Part shown: positions 30,067 to 40,330 of the stretch, one piece after another
Position numbering within the stretch: the first letter of the stretch is position 1
Layout of the letters: each line of letters begins with the position of its first letter
DNA from: an uncultured Bacteroidota bacterium
GTDB lineage: Bacteria > Bacteroidota > Bacteroidia > Chitinophagales > Chitinophagaceae
NCBI GenBank assembly: GCA_903924075.1
Contig: CAIYAG010000241.1
Coordinates: 1 to 53,174 of the forward strand
Direction: 5' to 3'
Length of the DNA stretch: 53,174 nt
Notes under the pieces: generated by a model
What the model saw: the letters and a program-made list of their open reading frames with translations, nothing else
What the model was told of the DNA's origin: nothing
Database searches by the model: none
Position numbers and translations under genes: made by a program

Positions 30067-31803
30067 ATGGAAACTTTAGAAGCAAAAAAAGAAACAACAG
30101 CAACAAAACAAACGCAAACAATTAACGGATCTCAAGCCGTTTTAGAAGCATTTGTAGCAGAAGGAGTGGATACCATATTCGGATATCCCGGCGGTGCGAT
30201 CATGCCGATTTATGATGCACTCTATGATTACCACGATAAACTAAAACATATCCTTGTGCGTCACGAACAAGGCGGCATTCATGCTGGTCAGGGATACGCG
30301 CGCGCTTCTGGAAGAGTGGGTGTAGTTTTTGGTACCAGCGGTCCGGGTGCTACTAACTTAGTTACCGGTTTAGCAGATGCCATGATCGATAGTACGCCAC
30401 TTGTGTGTATCACTGGTCAAGTATATGCTCACTTATTGGGTACCGATGCATTCCAAGAAATCGATGTGATCAATATCACTACACCTGTAACTAAATGGAA
30501 TTATCAGATCACTGATGCAACAGAAATTCCTGCTGTACTTGCAAAAGCCTTTTACATTGCAAAGACTGGACGCCCTGGTCCAGTGTTAATCGACATCACC
30601 AAGAACGCGCAATTACAAAATTTCGAATACGAAGGTTATACCCCTTGTACACATATTAGATCTTATCGCCCTAAACCAATTGTTCGTAAAGAATTCATTG
30701 CAGAAGCGGCAGCGTTGATCAATCAAGCTGAAAAGCCTTTCGTGATTTTTGGTCAAGGTGTGATTTTAGGAAAAGCAGAAAAAGAATTCAAAGCCTTTAT
30801 CGAAAAAGCGGGTCTTCCTGCGGCATGGACTGTAATGGGATTGAGTGCATTGGATTCAGACCATCCTTTGAATGTGGGTATGCTTGGTATGCATGGTAAC
30901 TACGGCCCAAATGTATTAACCAACGAATGCGATGTGTTGATCGCCATTGGTATGCGTTTCGATGATCGCGTTACTGGCAGATTAGATAAATATGCAAAAC
31001 AAGCTAAAGTAATTCATTTCGATATTGATCCATCTGAGATTGATAAGAACGTGAAAACTGCAGTAGGTGTTTGGGGCGATTGTAAAGAAACGTTACCGCT
31101 ATTAACCAAATTAATAGAAGAAAAACAACATACAGCATGGGTGAATAAATTTCACGAATACATGGCCGAAGAAGTGAAAGAAGTTATTCATGAAGAACTG
31201 AATCCAACAGATGATATTTTAACAATGGGCGAAGTAATTCGCAATTTGAATGAGTTAACTGGTGGTAATTCTATCATTGTAACTGATGTGGGTCAACACC
31301 AGATGGTTGCGTGCAGATATGCTAAATTCAATAAATCAAAAAGCAATATCACTTCTGGTGGTTTAGGTACCATGGGATTTGGTTTACCTGCATCTATCGG
31401 TGCTAAGTTTGGTGCCCCAGATCGTCAGGTCATTGCAATTATCGGTGATGGAGGTTTTCAAATGACGCTGCAAGAACTAGGCACCATTATGCAAAATGAT
31501 GTGGATGTAAAAATTCTGATCCTGAATAATCAATTCCTTGGAATGGTGCGTCAGTGGCAGCAATTGTTTAATGATAAGCGTTATTCATTTGTGGATATTG
31601 CTAGTCCAGATTATGTCACATTAGCTAAAGCTTACGGCATTGAAGGGCAGCGTATCAATCAACGTGAAGTTTTACGAGACGCGCTATCAACCATGTTGCA
31701 TCACAAAGGCTCTTATCTATTAGAAGTTATGGTGGGTAAAGAAAACAATGTGTTCCCAATGGTACCGCAAGGTTGTAGTGTAAGCGAAATCAGATTAAAG
31801 TAA
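30067..31803 (+). CDS. ilvB: Acetolactate synthase large subunit
   Basis: 578 aa; 'IFGYPGGAIMPIYDALYD', 'HEQGGIHAGQGYARASGRVGV', 'GDGGFQMTLQELGTIMQNDV'. Confidence 0.95.
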   Translation: METLEAKKETTATKQTQTINGSQAVLEAFVAEGVDTIFGYPGGAIMPIYDALYDYHDKLKHILVRHEQGGIHAGQGYARASGRVGVVFGTSGPGATNLVTGLADAMIDSTPLVCITGQVYAHLLGTDAFQEIDVINITTPVTKWNYQITDATEIPAVLAKAFYIAKTGRPGPVLIDITKNAQLQNFEYEGYTPCTHIRSYRPKPIVRKEFIAEAAALINQAEKPFVIFGQGVILGKAEKEFKAFIEKAGLPAAWTVMGLSALDSDHPLNVGMLGMHGNYGPNVLTNECDVLIAIGMRFDDRVTGRLDKYAKQAKVIHFDIDPSEIDKNVKTAVGVWGDCKETLPLLTKLIEEKQHTAWVNKFHEYMAEEVKEVIHEELNPTDDILTMGEVIRNLNELTGGNSIIVTDVGQHQMVACRYAKFNKSKSNITSGGLGTMGFGLPASIGAKFGAPDRQVIAIIGDGGFQMTLQELGTIMQNDVDVKILILNNQFLGMVRQWQQLFNDKRYSFVDIASPDYVTLAKAYGIEGQRINQREVLRDALSTMLHHKGSYLLEVMVGKENNVFPMVPQGCSVSEIRLK

Positions 31804-31840
31804 CAAATTCTATCATTAAAAATTCCCTCCGGGGTTGGCT

Positions 31841-32431
31841 ATGAATAAACAAGAATTTACCATCACCGTATACACCGAAAACCATATTGGTTTATTGGTT
31901 CGTATCGCTACGATGTTCTCTCGTAGAAAAATCAATATCGAAAGTTTAAATACCTCTCCTTCCGAAGCAGAAGGCATCCACCGTTTTACCATCGTGATCA
32001 ATGAGTTTGAAGAAGTGGTAAGAAAACTGGCTCGCCAAATTGAGAAACAAGTAGAAGTATTAAAAGCATATTACAATACGAACGATGAGATCGTTTGGCA
32101 GGAATTAGCATTGTATAAAGTATCAACCGACGAGATCGCTGAAAAAGCAAAAGTAGAAAGGTTGTTACGTGAGCATGGTGCTAGAGCAGTAGTGATCCGT
32201 AAAGACTATACCATTTTCGAAACAAGCGGACATAGAGAAGAAACAGATAAGCTGGTAGAGGTATTGGCTCCTTATGGATTAATAGAATTTGTAAGAAGTG
32301 CAAGGGTTGCGATCATTAAAGCTTCACATGGCTTCCACGAAAAATTAAGAGAGTTCGAAGAAGCAATGCCGGGCGAAGAACAAGTAGAAAACGAATTCCT
32401 GAATAAACAGGAAGGGATATTCACTATGTAG
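31841..32431 (+). CDS. ilvN: Acetolactate synthase small subunit
   Basis: 'EFTITVYTENHIGLLVRIATMFSRRKINIESLNTSPSEAEGIHRFTIV' ACT domain; ATG at 31841 preferred. Confidence 0.93.
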   Translation: MNKQEFTITVYTENHIGLLVRIATMFSRRKINIESLNTSPSEAEGIHRFTIVINEFEEVVRKLARQIEKQVEVLKAYYNTNDEIVWQELALYKVSTDEIAEKAKVERLLREHGARAVVIRKDYTIFETSGHREETDKLVEVLAPYGLIEFVRSARVAIIKASHGFHEKLREFEEAMPGEEQVENEFLNKQEGIFTM

Positions 32432-32503
32432 TTTTAATCATCCATAAAAATATTCATCAACAAAACCAAGATCTCAAAGATTTAGGAAAACAAAACAAAA
32501 CAA

Positions 32504-33988
32504 ATGGGCAATTATTTTAACACACTATCACTAAGAGAAAAATTAAATCAATTAGGCGTTTGTGAATTCATGGACAAATCTGAATTTGCTGATGGCGTTG
32601 ATAAATTAAAAGGAAAGAAAATAGTGGTTGTTGGTTGTGGCGCACAGGGTTTGAACCAAGGTTTAAACTTACGCGACTCAGGTTTAGATGTTTCTTACAC
32701 TTTGCGTAAAGAAGCGATCGAAGCAAAACGTCAGTCATGGAAATCTGCAACTGAAAACAATTTCAAAGTAGGCACTTACGAAGAATTAATTCCTACTGCC
32801 GATCTAGTAATTAACCTAACTCCAGATAAACAGCATACTTCAGTAATCACTGCCATCATGCCTTTGATGAAACAAGGTGCTACGCTTTCTTATTCTCACG
32901 GTTTTAATATCGTAGAAGAAGGTATGCAAATCCGCAAGGATATCACTGTAATTATGGTGGCTCCAAAATGCCCGGGTTCTGAAGTTCGTGCAGAATATCA
33001 GCGTGGCTTTGGTGTACCTACTTTAATTGCAGTTCACCCAGAGAACGATCCAGAAGGAAAGGGTTGGGAATATGCAAAAGCATATTGCGCAGGTACTGGC
33101 GGACATAGAGCTGGAGTATTAAAATCCTCTTTCGTTGCAGAAGTGAAATCAGATCTAATGGGAGAGCAAACCATTCTTTGTGGTTTGTTACAAACAGGAT
33201 CTATTCTTTGCTTCGACAAAATGGTTGAGAAAGGAATTGATAAAGGATACGCTTCTAAATTAATTCAATACGGATGGGAAGTGGTGACCGAAGCTTTAAA
33301 ACAAGGCGGTATCACTGCCATGATGGATCGTTTATCGAATCCGGCAAAAGTAAAAGCATACGAATTGTCGGAAGAATTGAAAGACATTATGCGTACCCTA
33401 TTTCAAAAGCACCAAGACGATATCATGAGCGGAGAATTTTCTAAGACCATGATGGAAGACTGGGCTAATAACGATAAAAACTTATTGACGTGGAGAGCGG
33501 CAACAGGTGAAACTGCTTTTGAAAAAACACCAGCAGGCGATGTAAAAATTGCTGAGCAAGAATATTTCGACAATGGTTTATTGATGGTGGCTTTTGTTCG
33601 TGCCGGTGTTGAGTTGGCATTTGAAACAATGGTTGAATCTGGTATCAAAGAAGAATCAGCATACTATGAATCATTACACGAAACACCATTGATCGCAAAC
33701 ACCATCGCTCGTAAAAAATTATTCGAAATGAACCGTGTCATTTCTGATACGGCTGAATATGGTTGTTATTTATTTGATCATGCATGTAAGCCATTGTTGG
33801 CCGATTTCATGAAGAAAATTGATACTGATGTGATCGGTAAAAATTTCAACGCTGGCATTGATGCGGGTGTTGACAATAAAGTGATCATTGCAGTAAACGA
33901 GGTTTTACGTTTCCACCCAGTTGAAATTGTGGGAGCTGAATTGCGTAGTGCAATGACTGATATGAAAACAATTAGTACTGTAGCATAA
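32504..33988 (+). CDS. ilvC: Ketol-acid reductoisomerase (class II)
   Basis: 494 aa; '[42 protein letters not shown]', '[23 protein letters not shown]'. Confidence 0.95.
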   Translation: MGNYFNTLSLREKLNQLGVCEFMDKSEFADGVDKLKGKKIVVVGCGAQGLNQGLNLRDSGLDVSYTLRKEAIEAKRQSWKSATENNFKVGTYEELIPTADLVINLTPDKQHTSVITAIMPLMKQGATLSYSHGFNIVEEGMQIRKDITVIMVAPKCPGSEVRAEYQRGFGVPTLIAVHPENDPEGKGWEYAKAYCAGTGGHRAGVLKSSFVAEVKSDLMGEQTILCGLLQTGSILCFDKMVEKGIDKGYASKLIQYGWEVVTEALKQGGITAMMDRLSNPAKVKAYELSEELKDIMRTLFQKHQDDIMSGEFSKTMMEDWANNDKNLLTWRAATGETAFEKTPAGDVKIAEQEYFDNGLLMVAFVRAGVELAFETMVESGIKEESAYYESLHETPLIANTIARKKLFEMNRVISDTAEYGCYLFDHACKPLLADFMKKIDTDVIGKNFNAGIDAGVDNKVIIAVNEVLRFHPVEIVGAELRSAMTDMKTISTVA

Positions 33989-34020
33989 TAATTGCAGATT
34001 TTAAAGTCGGGCCCAAACCT

Positions 34021-35313
34021 ATGATAACATTGCAAACCAATATCAATTCTGAAAAGGATGAGCAAGTAATTGCCAATGGGTTTGGGCTTGACTTTAGTGC
34101 TGCAGTAATCAGATTGAAGGGTGTGATCAATAGAACACCATTGTCTTACAATCATAACCTTTCAAGAAAATACCAATGCGATGTGTTTTTAAAAAGGGAA
34201 GACCTTCAAATTGTTCGTTCTTATAAATTAAGGGGTGCTTATAATATGATGAGTGCCTTGTCAAAAGACATTCTTTCAAAAGGTGTAGTATGCGCCAGCG
34301 CCGGAAACCATGCACAAGGTTTTGCCTACAGTTGCAAAAAATTAAAAACAAAGGGCGTTGTATTTATGCCCATCATCACTCCAAATCAAAAAGTAAGTCA
34401 GACCAAAATGTTTGGCGAAGATTTTATTGAGGTCAAACTAGTTGGAGATACTTTTGATGATTGTGCAATTGCAGCAAAGAAATATACTGAAGAAAATGAA
34501 ATGACATTCATCCCACCATTTGATGATTTGAGGATCATTGAAGGACAGGCAACGGTTGGGGTTGAAATATTAGAAGATGCTTCAGATATTGATTTTGTAT
34601 TTGTGCCTATTGGTGGAGGCGGACTAAGCGCGGGTGTGGGTGCCTATTTTAAAACATTCTCTCCAAAAACAAAGATCATCGGACTGGAGCCAGAAGGTGC
34701 ACCTTCTATGAAAGAGGCATTAAAAGCTGGGCATCCAGTTGTGCTAGACGAAATAGAACGATTTGTAGATGGTGCTGCTGTAAAACGGGTTGGCGATATC
34801 CCATTTAAAATTTGTAAAGAAGTTTTAGATGATATGCACTTAGTTAATGAAGGGCATATTTGTTCGTCGATCTTAAAATTATACAACGAAGACGCCATTG
34901 TGGTTGAACCCGCTGGCGCTTTGTCGATCGCTGCATTGGATGATTATGCAGAAACTATCAAAGGAAAAAAAGTGGTTTGTATTGTAAGTGGTGGCAATAA
35001 TGATATCGACAGAATGCAGGAGATCAAAGAAAGATCACTGCAGTTTGAAGGATTGAAACACTATTTTTTAATTCGATTCGCACAACGGCCCGGTGCTTTA
35101 AAAGAATTTGTGAACCATGTACTTGGTCCGGATGACGACATTACCAGATTCGAATACATGCAAAAGCATAATAAGGAAACTGGGCCAGCCTTAGTGGGTG
35201 TAGAATTAAAAGCGCGTGGGGATTATGATGTACTGGTGGCTAATATGAAGCGGTATCATATCAATTTCACAGAACTCAACAAAAACGATAATATTTTCGG
35301 CTATCTGGTTTAG
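34021..35313 (+). CDS. ilvA: Threonine deaminase (biosynthetic threonine ammonia-lyase)
   Basis: 430 aa; 'REDLQIVRSYKLRGAYNMM', 'SAGNHAQGFAYSCK', 'VPIGGGGLSAGVGAYFK', C-terminal ACT-like region. Confidence 0.93.
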   Translation: MITLQTNINSEKDEQVIANGFGLDFSAAVIRLKGVINRTPLSYNHNLSRKYQCDVFLKREDLQIVRSYKLRGAYNMMSALSKDILSKGVVCASAGNHAQGFAYSCKKLKTKGVVFMPIITPNQKVSQTKMFGEDFIEVKLVGDTFDDCAIAAKKYTEENEMTFIPPFDDLRIIEGQATVGVEILEDASDIDFVFVPIGGGGLSAGVGAYFKTFSPKTKIIGLEPEGAPSMKEALKAGHPVVLDEIERFVDGAAVKRVGDIPFKICKEVLDDMHLVNEGHICSSILKLYNEDAIVVEPAGALSIAALDDYAETIKGKKVVCIVSGGNNDIDRMQEIKERSLQFEGLKHYFLIRFAQRPGALKEFVNHVLGPDDDITRFEYMQKHNKETGPALVGVELKARGDYDVLVANMKRYHINFTELNKNDNIFGYLV

Positions 35314-35353
35314 AATAGAGAATAATAATTATCTTAGCAACTCGAGATTGAAA

Positions 35354-35449
35354 ATGAACGTAGCACAAAAACATATTATCACTTCTACTTCAACAGCTTC
35401 TACGCTGCTTGCTGCTACAACATTTACAACAACTACTACGACCCTGTAA
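35354..35449 (+). CDS. thr operon leader peptide MNVAQKHIITSTSTASTLLAATTFTTTTTTL
   Basis: 31-codon ORF ending TAA, 12 Thr including six consecutive, directly upstream of thrABC; candidate -7 element TATCTTAG at 35330-35337. Confidence 0.87.
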   Translation: MNVAQKHIITSTSTASTLLAATTFTTTTTTL

Positions 35450-35457
35450 GGGGTTGT
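35438..35457 (+). other. Hairpin overlapping the thr leader stop codon (candidate attenuator element)
   Basis: ACGACCCT-GTAA-GGGGTTGT: 8 bp including 2 G.U, GUAA tetraloop, followed by TATTT; role undetermined. Confidence 0.5.
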
Positions 35458-35550
35458 TATTTCCATATCATCCATGGGCTGAACTAACAGCTGTTATCAA
35501 AAAGAGTTGATCGTTTTCAAAATCTTCCTTCGGGAATAAGAAATAAACCT

Positions 35551-37995
35551 ATGCAAGTTTTAAAATTCGGTGGTAGTTCTGTAGCAAATGCTATAAACAT
35601 GAATAAAGTTGTAGCCATAGTAGTTGAGGCTGCTAAAAAAGAAGCTACATTATTAGTGGTTTCTGCAATGGGTGGTGTTACAGATAGCTTGATCAATACG
35701 GGAACATTAGCAGAATCTGGCGATGAATCTTACAAAAACATTTTGAAAGATCTGGAGCAAAAACATTTAGATGCTGTAAGAGATTTATTGCCCATTCAAC
35801 AACAGAGTGCCACACTTAGTCAGGTGAAACAAAAATTCAACGAGTTAGAAGCTATCAGTGATGGTATTTTTTTACTGGGTGAATTGTCAGACCGTACGAA
35901 AGATAAGATGGTAAGCTACGGAGAATTACTTTCTTCATTGATGATTGCAGCTAAGTTAAAAACCGCTAACGATGCAGCGCTCTGGGTAGATTCACGACTA
36001 TTAATTCGAACTAATTCAAATCATGGTAATGCATTTGTTGATATAGCGATCACTACCGAAAATGTAACAGGATTCTTTAATAGCAATGCTGCAAATGTTT
36101 ATATAGCTCCTGGGTTTATAGCAAGTGATGCTCATGGTCATACCACCACATTAGGAAGGGGTGGCTCAGATTATACTGGCGCTATTTATGCAGCGGCATT
36201 AGAAGCATCTGTTTTAGAAATTTGGACCGACGTAAGTGGGATGATGACTGCAGACCCAAGACTGGTCAATAATGCAAGACCCATTCATCGGATCTCTTAT
36301 CAGGAAGCAATGGAACTATCTCATTTTGGGGCAAAGATCATTTATCCGCCAACTATTCAGCCAGTAATGAAACAGAATATTCCAGTATGGATCAAGAACA
36401 CTTTTGCTCCAGATGAATATGGCACACTTATAGAAAATAGTTCAGCACATACCGATAATATTATTCGAGGCATCTCTTCGATCAATAAAATTAGCTTGCT
36501 CAGTTTAGAAGGAAGCGGCATGGTGGGTATCCCGGGGTTTTCCAAACGTTTGTTCGAAGCACTTGCCAACGAAACTGTGAATGTTATTTTAATTACCCAG
36601 AGTTCTTCTGAACATTCTATCTGTGTAGGTATTAACGAATCTGAAACAGCCAAAGCAAAACGCGCCATTGATCATGCTTTTAGTTTTGAAATTCAAAGCG
36701 GGAAAGTAGAACCACTAAAAGTTGAGAAAGGTTTATCCATTGTGGCTTTAGTGGGTGAACAAATGAAAAGTCACCCAGGTATCAGCGGTAAAATGTTTGG
36801 CGTACTTGGAAGAAACGGGATCAATGTAAGAGCTATTGCTCAGGGTTCTTCAGAAAAAAACATTTCTGCAGTACTATCTGCATCGGATGTACAAAAAGCA
36901 ATTAACGTTTTACACGAAGAATTTTTTGAAACTACTTATAAACAGCTCAACTTATTTATTGCAGGAACTGGAAATGTTGGTAGTAAACTATTAGCACAAA
37001 TTCAAAAGCAATATCAATACTTACAAGATAATCTTCGCTTACAAATTAGAATTGTAGGTTTAGCAAATAGCAAGAATAATTTGATCAACGAAGAAGGAAT
37101 TGATCTGAGTATTTGGAAAGATCAATTGGCGGGTTCATCAAAAGGCAGCATCCACGATTTTGTAGAAGTGATCAGAAAACTGAATTTACGTAATAGTGTG
37201 TTTGTTGATGTTACTGCCAATGCAGATGTTGCATCAATTTATACTAAACTATTAGAAAAGAGTATTTCTGTGGTGGCTTGTAATAAAATTGCTTGCTCAT
37301 CCTCTTATGCTTCTTATCAAAATTTAAAATCATTGGCGCGAGAATTCAACGCCTTATATCTCTATGAAACCAATGTTGGCGCTGGTTTGCCTGTGATTGG
37401 CACTTTGAACGATCTATTGAGAAGCGGTGATCAGGTTAGTAAGATACAAGCGGTGCTTTCAGGTACACTCAATTTTGTGTTCAATAATTATGATGGCACC
37501 AAGCCATTTGCACAAGTGGTACGTCAGGCTCAGGATGAAGGATATACTGAACCAGATCCACGTTTAGATTTGGGGGGCACTGATGTCATGCGTAAGATCA
37601 TGATCTTAGCTCGTGAAGCCGGACAAAAACTAGAAATGGAAGATATCAGTAATGAATATTTCTTACCGGCATCTTGCTTTGAAGGATCGGTTGCAGATTT
37701 TTATGCGGAGATGGAAAAACAGGAAGCACATTTCAAAGCAATCTATGAAGCAGCGGCAGCAAAGAATTGTAAGTTGAAATTTGTAGCCAGTTATGAAAAT
37801 GGAAAAGCTTCTGTTGGCTTACAACATATCCCTGCTAATTCAGATTTCTATCATTTATATGGTAAGGATAATCTGGTCTTATTCTTTACCGAACGATATC
37901 CAGAACAACCATTGGTGATCAAAGGGGCCGGAGCCGGTGCAGAAGTAACCGCATCTGGTGTATTTGCAGATATTATTCGTGTTGCAAGAGTGTAA
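35551..37995 (+). CDS. thrA: Bifunctional aspartate kinase / homoserine dehydrogenase I
   Basis: 814 aa; N-terminal 'MQVLKFGGSSVANAINM', C-terminal 'IAGTGNVGSKLLAQI', 'YETNVGAGLPVIGTLNDLLRSGD'. Confidence 0.96.
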   Translation: MQVLKFGGSSVANAINMNKVVAIVVEAAKKEATLLVVSAMGGVTDSLINTGTLAESGDESYKNILKDLEQKHLDAVRDLLPIQQQSATLSQVKQKFNELEAISDGIFLLGELSDRTKDKMVSYGELLSSLMIAAKLKTANDAALWVDSRLLIRTNSNHGNAFVDIAITTENVTGFFNSNAANVYIAPGFIASDAHGHTTTLGRGGSDYTGAIYAAALEASVLEIWTDVSGMMTADPRLVNNARPIHRISYQEAMELSHFGAKIIYPPTIQPVMKQNIPVWIKNTFAPDEYGTLIENSSAHTDNIIRGISSINKISLLSLEGSGMVGIPGFSKRLFEALANETVNVILITQSSSEHSICVGINESETAKAKRAIDHAFSFEIQSGKVEPLKVEKGLSIVALVGEQMKSHPGISGKMFGVLGRNGINVRAIAQGSSEKNISAVLSASDVQKAINVLHEEFFETTYKQLNLFIAGTGNVGSKLLAQIQKQYQYLQDNLRLQIRIVGLANSKNNLINEEGIDLSIWKDQLAGSSKGSIHDFVEVIRKLNLRNSVFVDVTANADVASIYTKLLEKSISVVACNKIACSSSYASYQNLKSLAREFNALYLYETNVGAGLPVIGTLNDLLRSGDQVSKIQAVLSGTLNFVFNNYDGTKPFAQVVRQAQDEGYTEPDPRLDLGGTDVMRKIMILAREAGQKLEMEDISNEYFLPASCFEGSVADFYAEMEKQEAHFKAIYEAAAAKNCKLKFVASYENGKASVGLQHIPANSDFYHLYGKDNLVLFFTERYPEQPLVIKGAGAGAEVTASGVFADIIRVARV

Positions 37996-38021
37996 ATTGA
38001 ATTTTTTAAAGAAGAAAGTTT

Positions 38022-38969
38022 ATGAGCGATATATATAAAGGTTTGGATCTTGATCGGGTAGTGAAAATTCATTCACCAGCAACCGTTGCAAATATGGTCT
38101 GTGGGTTTGATGTGTTAGGATTTGCGGTGAACGAACCATACGATGAAATGCAGATTCGCTTTTCAAATAAACCTGGTATCACCATCATTAATGATGACGA
38201 ATACGATCTGCCTACAGAACCCGAAAAAAATGTTGCAGGTGCAGCACTCATTGCCTTAATGGATGAAATTGAACCTGGTTTTGGTTTTGAATTAACGATC
38301 AAAAAAAATATCAAACCAGGAAGCGGTGTAGGATCAAGTGCGGCAAGTGCAGCAGGTGCGGTAGTTGCAGCCAATCGTTTGTTGAACGACCGATTTGATC
38401 AGGAAACGCTTGTTCGATTCGCTATGAACGGCGAAAAATTAGCATCTGGTGTGAAGCATGCTGATAATATTGCGCCTTGTATTTATGGAGGTGTTACTTT
38501 GATTCGCAGCATTTTTCCTTTAGATATCATTGCTTTAACCGCACCCGTTTTATATGTAACCATCGTACATCCGCAAATTGAAGTAAAGACCTCAGACGCA
38601 AGAAGCATACTCAAACACAAAGTGTTGTTGAAAGATGCCATTAAACAATGGGGCAATATTGCTGGATTAGTAGCAGGCTTATTAAAATCTGATTACGAAT
38701 TAATTGGCCGCTCATTAGAAGATGTGATCATCGAACCTGTGAGAAGTATACTCATTCCTGGCTTTGATCTTGTAAAACAAAAAAGCAAGGAAGCTGGTGC
38801 ATTGGGTGGTGGTATTTCAGGAAGCGGACCCTCTATTTTTATGTTGAGTAAAGATGAAGCAACAGCGATTGCGGTTGAAAAAGAAATGCAATTGATTTAT
38901 GAAAATCTAAGATTAGATCACCATACTTATGTAACTACCATGAATCATAACGGTGTTCAATTTGTATAA
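38022..38969 (+). CDS. thrB: Homoserine kinase
   Basis: 315 aa; 'KIHSPATVANMVCGFDVLGFAV', 'IKPGSGVGSSAASAAGAVVAANRLL' GHMP kinase motif. Confidence 0.95.
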   Translation: MSDIYKGLDLDRVVKIHSPATVANMVCGFDVLGFAVNEPYDEMQIRFSNKPGITIINDDEYDLPTEPEKNVAGAALIALMDEIEPGFGFELTIKKNIKPGSGVGSSAASAAGAVVAANRLLNDRFDQETLVRFAMNGEKLASGVKHADNIAPCIYGGVTLIRSIFPLDIIALTAPVLYVTIVHPQIEVKTSDARSILKHKVLLKDAIKQWGNIAGLVAGLLKSDYELIGRSLEDVIIEPVRSILIPGFDLVKQKSKEAGALGGGISGSGPSIFMLSKDEATAIAVEKEMQLIYENLRLDHHTYVTTMNHNGVQFV

Positions 38970-38983
38970 AATTAATTCTGACA

Positions 38984-40285
38984 ATGAACTATTATAGTCT
39001 CAATAAAAATACAGCTAATGTAGATTTTCGGGAAGCAACCATTAAGGGTCAGGCTCCAGATAAGGGTTTGTATTTTCCCGAATCAATTCCTAGTGTTGCT
39101 GCAGATTTGATCAAAAATATAAGCGGTTATTCGAAAGAAGAATTGGCATTCGAGATCATGTTGCCTTATGTAGGCAACACGATTTCTAAAACAGATCTAC
39201 AAAAAATTGTTGCAGAAACTATCAACTTTCCTTTTCCACTTGTGGCTGTAAATAGGGAGATCTATTCTCTAGAATTATTCCATGGACCAACCCTTGCATT
39301 CAAAGATGTGGGTGCACGTTTTATGAGCAGGTGTTTAGGCTATTTCTCTACGCAACAAAAAAACAAAGTAACGGTACTGGTTGCAACTTCGGGTGATACT
39401 GGGGGTGCAGTTGCGAATGGATTTTTAGGTGTGGAAGGAGTAGAAGTTGTGATCCTTTATCCGTCTGGTAAAGTGAGTCCAGTGCAGGAATTGCAGTTAA
39501 CTACATGCGGACAAAATATCAAAGCCCTAGAAGTAAAAGGCAGTTTTGATGATTGTCAGGCAATGGTGAAAGACGCATTCATGGATGTAGATCTAAACAA
39601 TCATCTCACACTTACTTCGGCAAATAGTATCAATGTAGCAAGATGGCTACCACAACAATTGTATTATTTCTTTGCTTATCAACAATGGATCAAGGAGCAT
39701 GATACAGCACCTGTAATATCAGTGCCTAGTGGCAATTTTGGAAATATCTGTGCTGGATTATTAGCACATGTGAGTGGTTTACCTGTAGAACATTTTATTG
39801 CAGCTTGCAATGTAAATGATGCGGTACCAGAATATTTGAGAACAGGAAATTATCAATCTAAAAAAGCGGTGCCCACTATTTCTAATGCAATGGATGTAGG
39901 TAGTCCGAGTAATTTTGTACGAGTTCTAGAATTATTTCAGAACAATTACCAAACTATCAGCGAAAAAATATCTGGTTACACAGTAAGTGATGAGATCACC
40001 AAACAAACCATTGCCGAAGTATATCAAAATGATCATTACTTATTAGATCCACATGGTGCAGTGGCGTATTATGCATTAGCAGCATACCAAAAATCAAATC
40101 CAGAAAAAAAGGGAATGATCTTAGAAACAGCACATCCAGTAAAGTTCCCAGACACTGTAGAAAAGGTAATAAGCAAAACCATAGAGATACCAGAATCAGT
40201 TAAACCCTTATTCACTAAAGAAAAGCAATCGGAATTGATCAGCCCAAATTTTTCAGCCCTGAAAAATTGGCTATTAAGTCAATAA
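38984..40285 (+). CDS. thrC: Threonine synthase
   Basis: 433 aa; 'LELFHGPTLAFKDVGARFMSRCL', 'VLVATSGDTGGAVANGFLG', 'SANSINVARWLPQQLYYF'. Confidence 0.95.
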   Translation: MNYYSLNKNTANVDFREATIKGQAPDKGLYFPESIPSVAADLIKNISGYSKEELAFEIMLPYVGNTISKTDLQKIVAETINFPFPLVAVNREIYSLELFHGPTLAFKDVGARFMSRCLGYFSTQQKNKVTVLVATSGDTGGAVANGFLGVEGVEVVILYPSGKVSPVQELQLTTCGQNIKALEVKGSFDDCQAMVKDAFMDVDLNNHLTLTSANSINVARWLPQQLYYFFAYQQWIKEHDTAPVISVPSGNFGNICAGLLAHVSGLPVEHFIAACNVNDAVPEYLRTGNYQSKKAVPTISNAMDVGSPSNFVRVLELFQNNYQTISEKISGYTVSDEITKQTIAEVYQNDHYLLDPHGAVAYYALAAYQKSNPEKKGMILETAHPVKFPDTVEKVISKTIEIPESVKPLFTKEKQSELISPNFSALKNWLLSQ

Positions 40286-40292
40286 ACATAAA

Positions 40293-40330
40293 TGAAGAAT
40301 GGGCGCAGCCCTTACCCCGTCCATTCTTCA
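40293..40330. repeat. 10-bp inverted repeat at the distal end of 3' element copy D
   Basis: TGAAGAATGG (40293-40302) / CCATTCTTCA (40321-40330), perfect, enclosing an 18-nt loop. Confidence 0.7.
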
